From HyVt-337 sp964428895 (GTDB taxonomy: Bacteria > Planctomycetota > Phycisphaerae > SM23-33), in NCBI GenBank assembly GCA_964428895.1, contig CAYRZU010000006.1, forward strand, positions 1-64,000: a stretch of DNA of 64,000 nt. The letters run 5' to 3'. Below, in pieces: positions 61,553 to 64,000 of this stretch (the stretch's first letter is position 1; each line of letters begins with the position of its first letter). The notes under the pieces are model-generated. The model made no database searches. It saw nothing but the letters and a program-made list of their open reading frames with translations, and had not been told where the DNA came from. The position numbers and the translations under genes are program-made.

Positions 61553-64000
61553 GTGGAAGCTCGACGCCAGGCTACTTCTCTCATCGCGATGGTCGTCCTG
61601 ATCGTGATCAGTGGGGTTTCGGTTGCGGATCCATCAACGGATGCCGCCACCGCCCAGCTCAGCCAAGCCTTGGACCATTACAGCAAGCTTGAGTTTGCTC
61701 AGGCCAAGGGTCTGCTGGCGCAAATCGATCGCGATGATCTCAGCGAGAACGATCAGCGAATGCTTGATCGGTACACCCACTGGGTGGACCTGGCCGCCCA
61801 ACGCAAAGCCGCTGCCGCCGCCTTGCTGGCCGCCGGCGACCAGGCCGTCAGCGACGGTGACCTCGCTCGGGCCCGAGACTGCTACTCGGACGCCTACGCC
61901 TGCGAGTTCCTCGACGCCGACAGCCGCCGGTTGGCGCGGGAACGGCTGACGGTCGTTCAGCATCAACTGGCCGATGCCGAGAACGCCCCTCAGACGTCCT
62001 CCGATCAACCGGAGACGGCGGTGGTCCTATTGACCTCGCTGGGGACCGAAGACCCCGCCATGGCCCCCGGGCCGGTCGAGCCCGAAGAGGCAGTGACCCT
62101 CGACGTTGATGACGATTGGGATGGACGGCCCGTCTTTGATGTCGCCGACCACGCGGACGATTCGGTCACGGGCGTTCTGGTCGCCGATGCCGATGCCGCC
62201 GCGGACACCGACCTGCAGCCGGCCGACACCTTGGTGGTCGAAGCGCTCGAAGAGGGAGACCCGGCGCCCCCGGCTCTGGCTGAATCCGTGGACGTCGACA
62301 CGGACGTCGTCATCTATACCGTCCAAGGCCCCGCCGAGCCCGTGGTGGAAGCTGTTGTGGAGACCGAGACCAGCAACGATGAAATCCTTCTGGCGGACGT
62401 CACGCCCGTCTACGTCGAAACCGAAGACATCGAACCCCGAGGCGCCACCCCGGAAAGTTACGTGGCCACCGATCATCAGCCGGTGGCGACCGGGTCCAGC
62501 CCGGCCCTGACGAAGTTGGAGCAAGGCCGACGTCTATTCGCCGGTAAGACCCGCGTGGATTTCGATGAGGCCATGAAAAAGGCCCGGGAAGCCTACGCCA
62601 AGGCCCAACGACACAACACCAACGAAACGGACTTCAACGCCGCTCGCGGGCAACTCGGCGTGGCCCAAGATGCCCTGATCAAGGGCAAGAACTACCTGCC
62701 CCCCGACGAGTACGATGCCCGGCAGCGGGAGATCAACGCGCTGCTGAAGCTGGTCAACGATCGGCACACCAAATGGACCGCCGTTCAGGCCGATAAGGCC
62801 CGGAAGCAGATGGCCGACGAAGAGGCCCATCGCCAGGCCGAGGCCGCCCGTCAACGGGCTGAGAAGATCGCCACCCTGGAAGATCGAGCCCGCGACCGGA
62901 TTCGCGACTTCCGCTACGACCAGGCCTTGGGCGTGGTCAAAGACATCCTGAAACTGGACGGCAAGAACATCTTCGCCGTCGACCAGTTGAATATGTTGGA
63001 GCAGTTTGTCCTGCTCCAGAAACAAAAGAGCATCGGCGGCACGGTGCTGCAGGAGCAGGAACAGGCGCTGCTGGACATCCGAGAGTCCGAGGTGCCTTGG
63101 AACGAGTTGCTGATCTATCCGGAAGACTGGCGAGAGCTGTCCTACAAGCGCCGGATGCAGTTCGCTCGGGATAAGTCTTTCGGGTCCGAAGAAGACCGGA
63201 TGGCCTACTTGAGCCTCAAGAAGCGCGTCGGTCAGTTGGACTTCGACGAAGTGGCCTTCGGCGATATCATCCAGTACCTGCGCGATGTCACCGGCGCCGG
63301 CATCCACGTGAAATGGAACTCGCTGATGCCGGTCGGCGTGACCGAGGAAACGCAGGTCACGCTGCACCTGCCGGACCGCACGCTCAACCAGGTCCTCAAG
63401 CTGATGCTGGAAGACATGGGCGACATGTCGGCCTTGAGCTTCACCATCGAGGACGGCGTAATCAAGATCTCCACCCGCGACGACCTGCGGACCAACACCA
63501 TGGTCCGGGTCTACGACATTCAGGACCTGATTATCCGCGTGCCGGACTTTGTAGGCCCGCGCGTGGACGTTGCCGAGGCCCTGGGCGAAGGCGGCGAAGA
63601 GGCCAGCGGCGGCTTCCTGGCGGAAGAGGATGAAGCCGAAGAAGAGCTGACCCGTCAGGAGATGATCGACGCCCTGATCGAATCGATCGAGAACAGCGTC
63701 GACCCGGACTCCTGGACCGGGGCCGGAGCGTCGATCGAGGAGCAGCGTGGCTCCCTGATCATCATGCAGACCCCGGAGAACCACCTGGAAATCCAGCAGT
63801 TGCTGGACAACATGCGAGAGACCCGGGCGATCCAGATCGCGATCGAATCACGGTTCGTGGAAGTGACCACCGGCTGGTTGGAGCGGGTGGGTGTGGACTT
63901 GGACATCATCCTCAACGCCGGCGGCAACGTCGGCACGTTGGATAAGTCTCCGACCTCCGACACGCAGAGCTGGAACCGCGGCATCCCCCGAACGGGTGGC
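61553..64000 (+). CDS. Secretin (PilQ/GspD type), N-terminal part, runs off the window
   Basis: At least 816 residues; the frame opens at GTG 61553 (AAAGGAA ten bases upstream) and is open at the last base. The GTG gives a signal peptide MEARRQATSLIAMVVLIVIS-GVSVA. A helical TPR-like region (about residues 30-130) and a very acidic, low-complexity linker (140-300) precede coiled-coil (390-470) and secretin N-domains: STN-type (LDFDEVAFGDIIQYLRDVTG, LPDRTLNQVLKLMLEDMG) and a following VYDIQDLIIRVPDF strand as in NolW/secretin_N domains, ending with AIQIAIESRFVEVTTGWLER. The beta-barrel is beyond the window. Forms the outer-membrane pore of the type IV pilus/T2SS. Confidence 0.9.
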   Translation, partial: MEARRQATSLIAMVVLIVISGVSVADPSTDAATAQLSQALDHYSKLEFAQAKGLLAQIDRDDLSENDQRMLDRYTHWVDLAAQRKAAAAALLAAGDQAVSDGDLARARDCYSDAYACEFLDADSRRLARERLTVVQHQLADAENAPQTSSDQPETAVVLLTSLGTEDPAMAPGPVEPEEAVTLDVDDDWDGRPVFDVADHADDSVTGVLVADADAAADTDLQPADTLVVEALEEGDPAPPALAESVDVDTDVVIYTVQGPAEPVVEAVVETETSNDEILLADVTPVYVETEDIEPRGATPESYVATDHQPVATGSSPALTKLEQGRRLFAGKTRVDFDEAMKKAREAYAKAQRHNTNETDFNAARGQLGVAQDALIKGKNYLPPDEYDARQREINALLKLVNDRHTKWTAVQADKARKQMADEEAHRQAEAARQRAEKIATLEDRARDRIRDFRYDQALGVVKDILKLDGKNIFAVDQLNMLEQFVLLQKQKSIGGTVLQEQEQALLDIRESEVPWNELLIYPEDWRELSYKRRMQFARDKSFGSEEDRMAYLSLKKRVGQLDFDEVAFGDIIQYLRDVTGAGIHVKWNSLMPVGVTEETQVTLHLPDRTLNQVLKLMLEDMGDMSALSFTIEDGVIKISTRDDLRTNTMVRVYDIQDLIIRVPDFVGPRVDVAEALGEGGEEASGGFLAEEDEAEEELTRQEMIDALIESIENSVDPDSWTGAGASIEEQRGSLIIMQTPENHLEIQQLLDNMRETRAIQIAIESRFVEVTTGWLERVGVDLDIILNAGGNVGTLDKSPTSDTQSWNRGIPRTGG

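Noticed and set aside
61149..61601. 150-codon frame covering the pre-secretin gap
   Set aside because: It overlaps the ends of both flanking genes, has no SD and no sensible composition.
1..64000. CRISPR arrays, tRNA or rRNA genes and prophage structural genes
   Set aside because: No regularly spaced repeats, cloverleaf structures, rRNA signatures or capsid/terminase genes were recognised; the lysozyme stands alone.

Overview
The window is 64 kb of GC-rich bacterial chromosome. The gene content points to a member of the Planctomycetota: two S1 sulfatases, a PEP-CTERM-anchored SUMF1-fold protein, a DUF4954 protein, several families of secreted lipoproteins found as close paralogs, two UroD-like proteins, a non-pyrrolysine MttB-like protein and a type IV pilus/type II secretion assembly cluster. 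It is probably a draft or metagenome assembly, because it has one 100-N gap whose two flanks carry the same 55 bases. No rRNA, tRNA, CRISPR array or complete transposon was recognised. Taxonomy is inferred from gene content only.

Left part (1-14.5 kb). A minus-strand operon (6649 down to 1, leaving the window) encodes four related proteins with squalene-cyclase-like alpha/alpha-toroid repeats. Three start with lipoprotein signals and two carry beta-propeller domains; the fourth is cytoplasmic-looking with AbrB-like hairpins. A DUF4954 left-handed beta-helix protein (+) and a tandem-SIS sugar-phosphate isomerase (-) then converge on a perfect bidirectional hairpin. They are followed by a sulfatase and two tandem beta-propeller paralogs.

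Middle (14.5-39 kb). An ion channel, an RND efflux pair and a second near-duplicate sulfatase come first. Next are an SLBB protein, a THUMP-like methyltransferase, a YjbQ protein and two paralogs that share an N-terminal helical domain and a duplicated 5' leader. Then follows a carbon-metabolism stretch: GH51 arabinofuranosidase, UroD-like protein, Gfo/Idh/MocA oxidoreductase, an arginase-fold protein with an altered metal motif, a tandem pair of unknown conserved proteins, a four-unit DUF3887-like protein, an MttB-like methyltransferase and a three-domain thioredoxin protein.

Right part (39-64 kb). A T4-lysozyme-like protein is split exactly at a CTT TGA site, the same slip codons used by the prfB (RF2) programmed +1 frameshift. 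It is followed by a WG-repeat lipoprotein. After the false gap come a DUF3887-like lipoprotein, two orphan transposase-type HTH proteins, a transaldolase, two alpha/beta hydrolases, a second UroD-like protein, a three-gene proton-translocating transhydrogenase operon, a PEP-CTERM SUMF1-fold protein, a family 4 uracil-DNA glycosylase and MtaB. The window ends in a pilM-pilN fusion / pilO-like / pilP-like / secretin operon; the secretin runs off the end.

Most promising for follow-up: the lysozyme frameshift site and its lipoprotein neighbour; the toroid-propeller operon; the duplicated leader plus N-domain module; the BIME-like palindromic repeats; and the unknown paralog pair at 32.9-34.7 kb.
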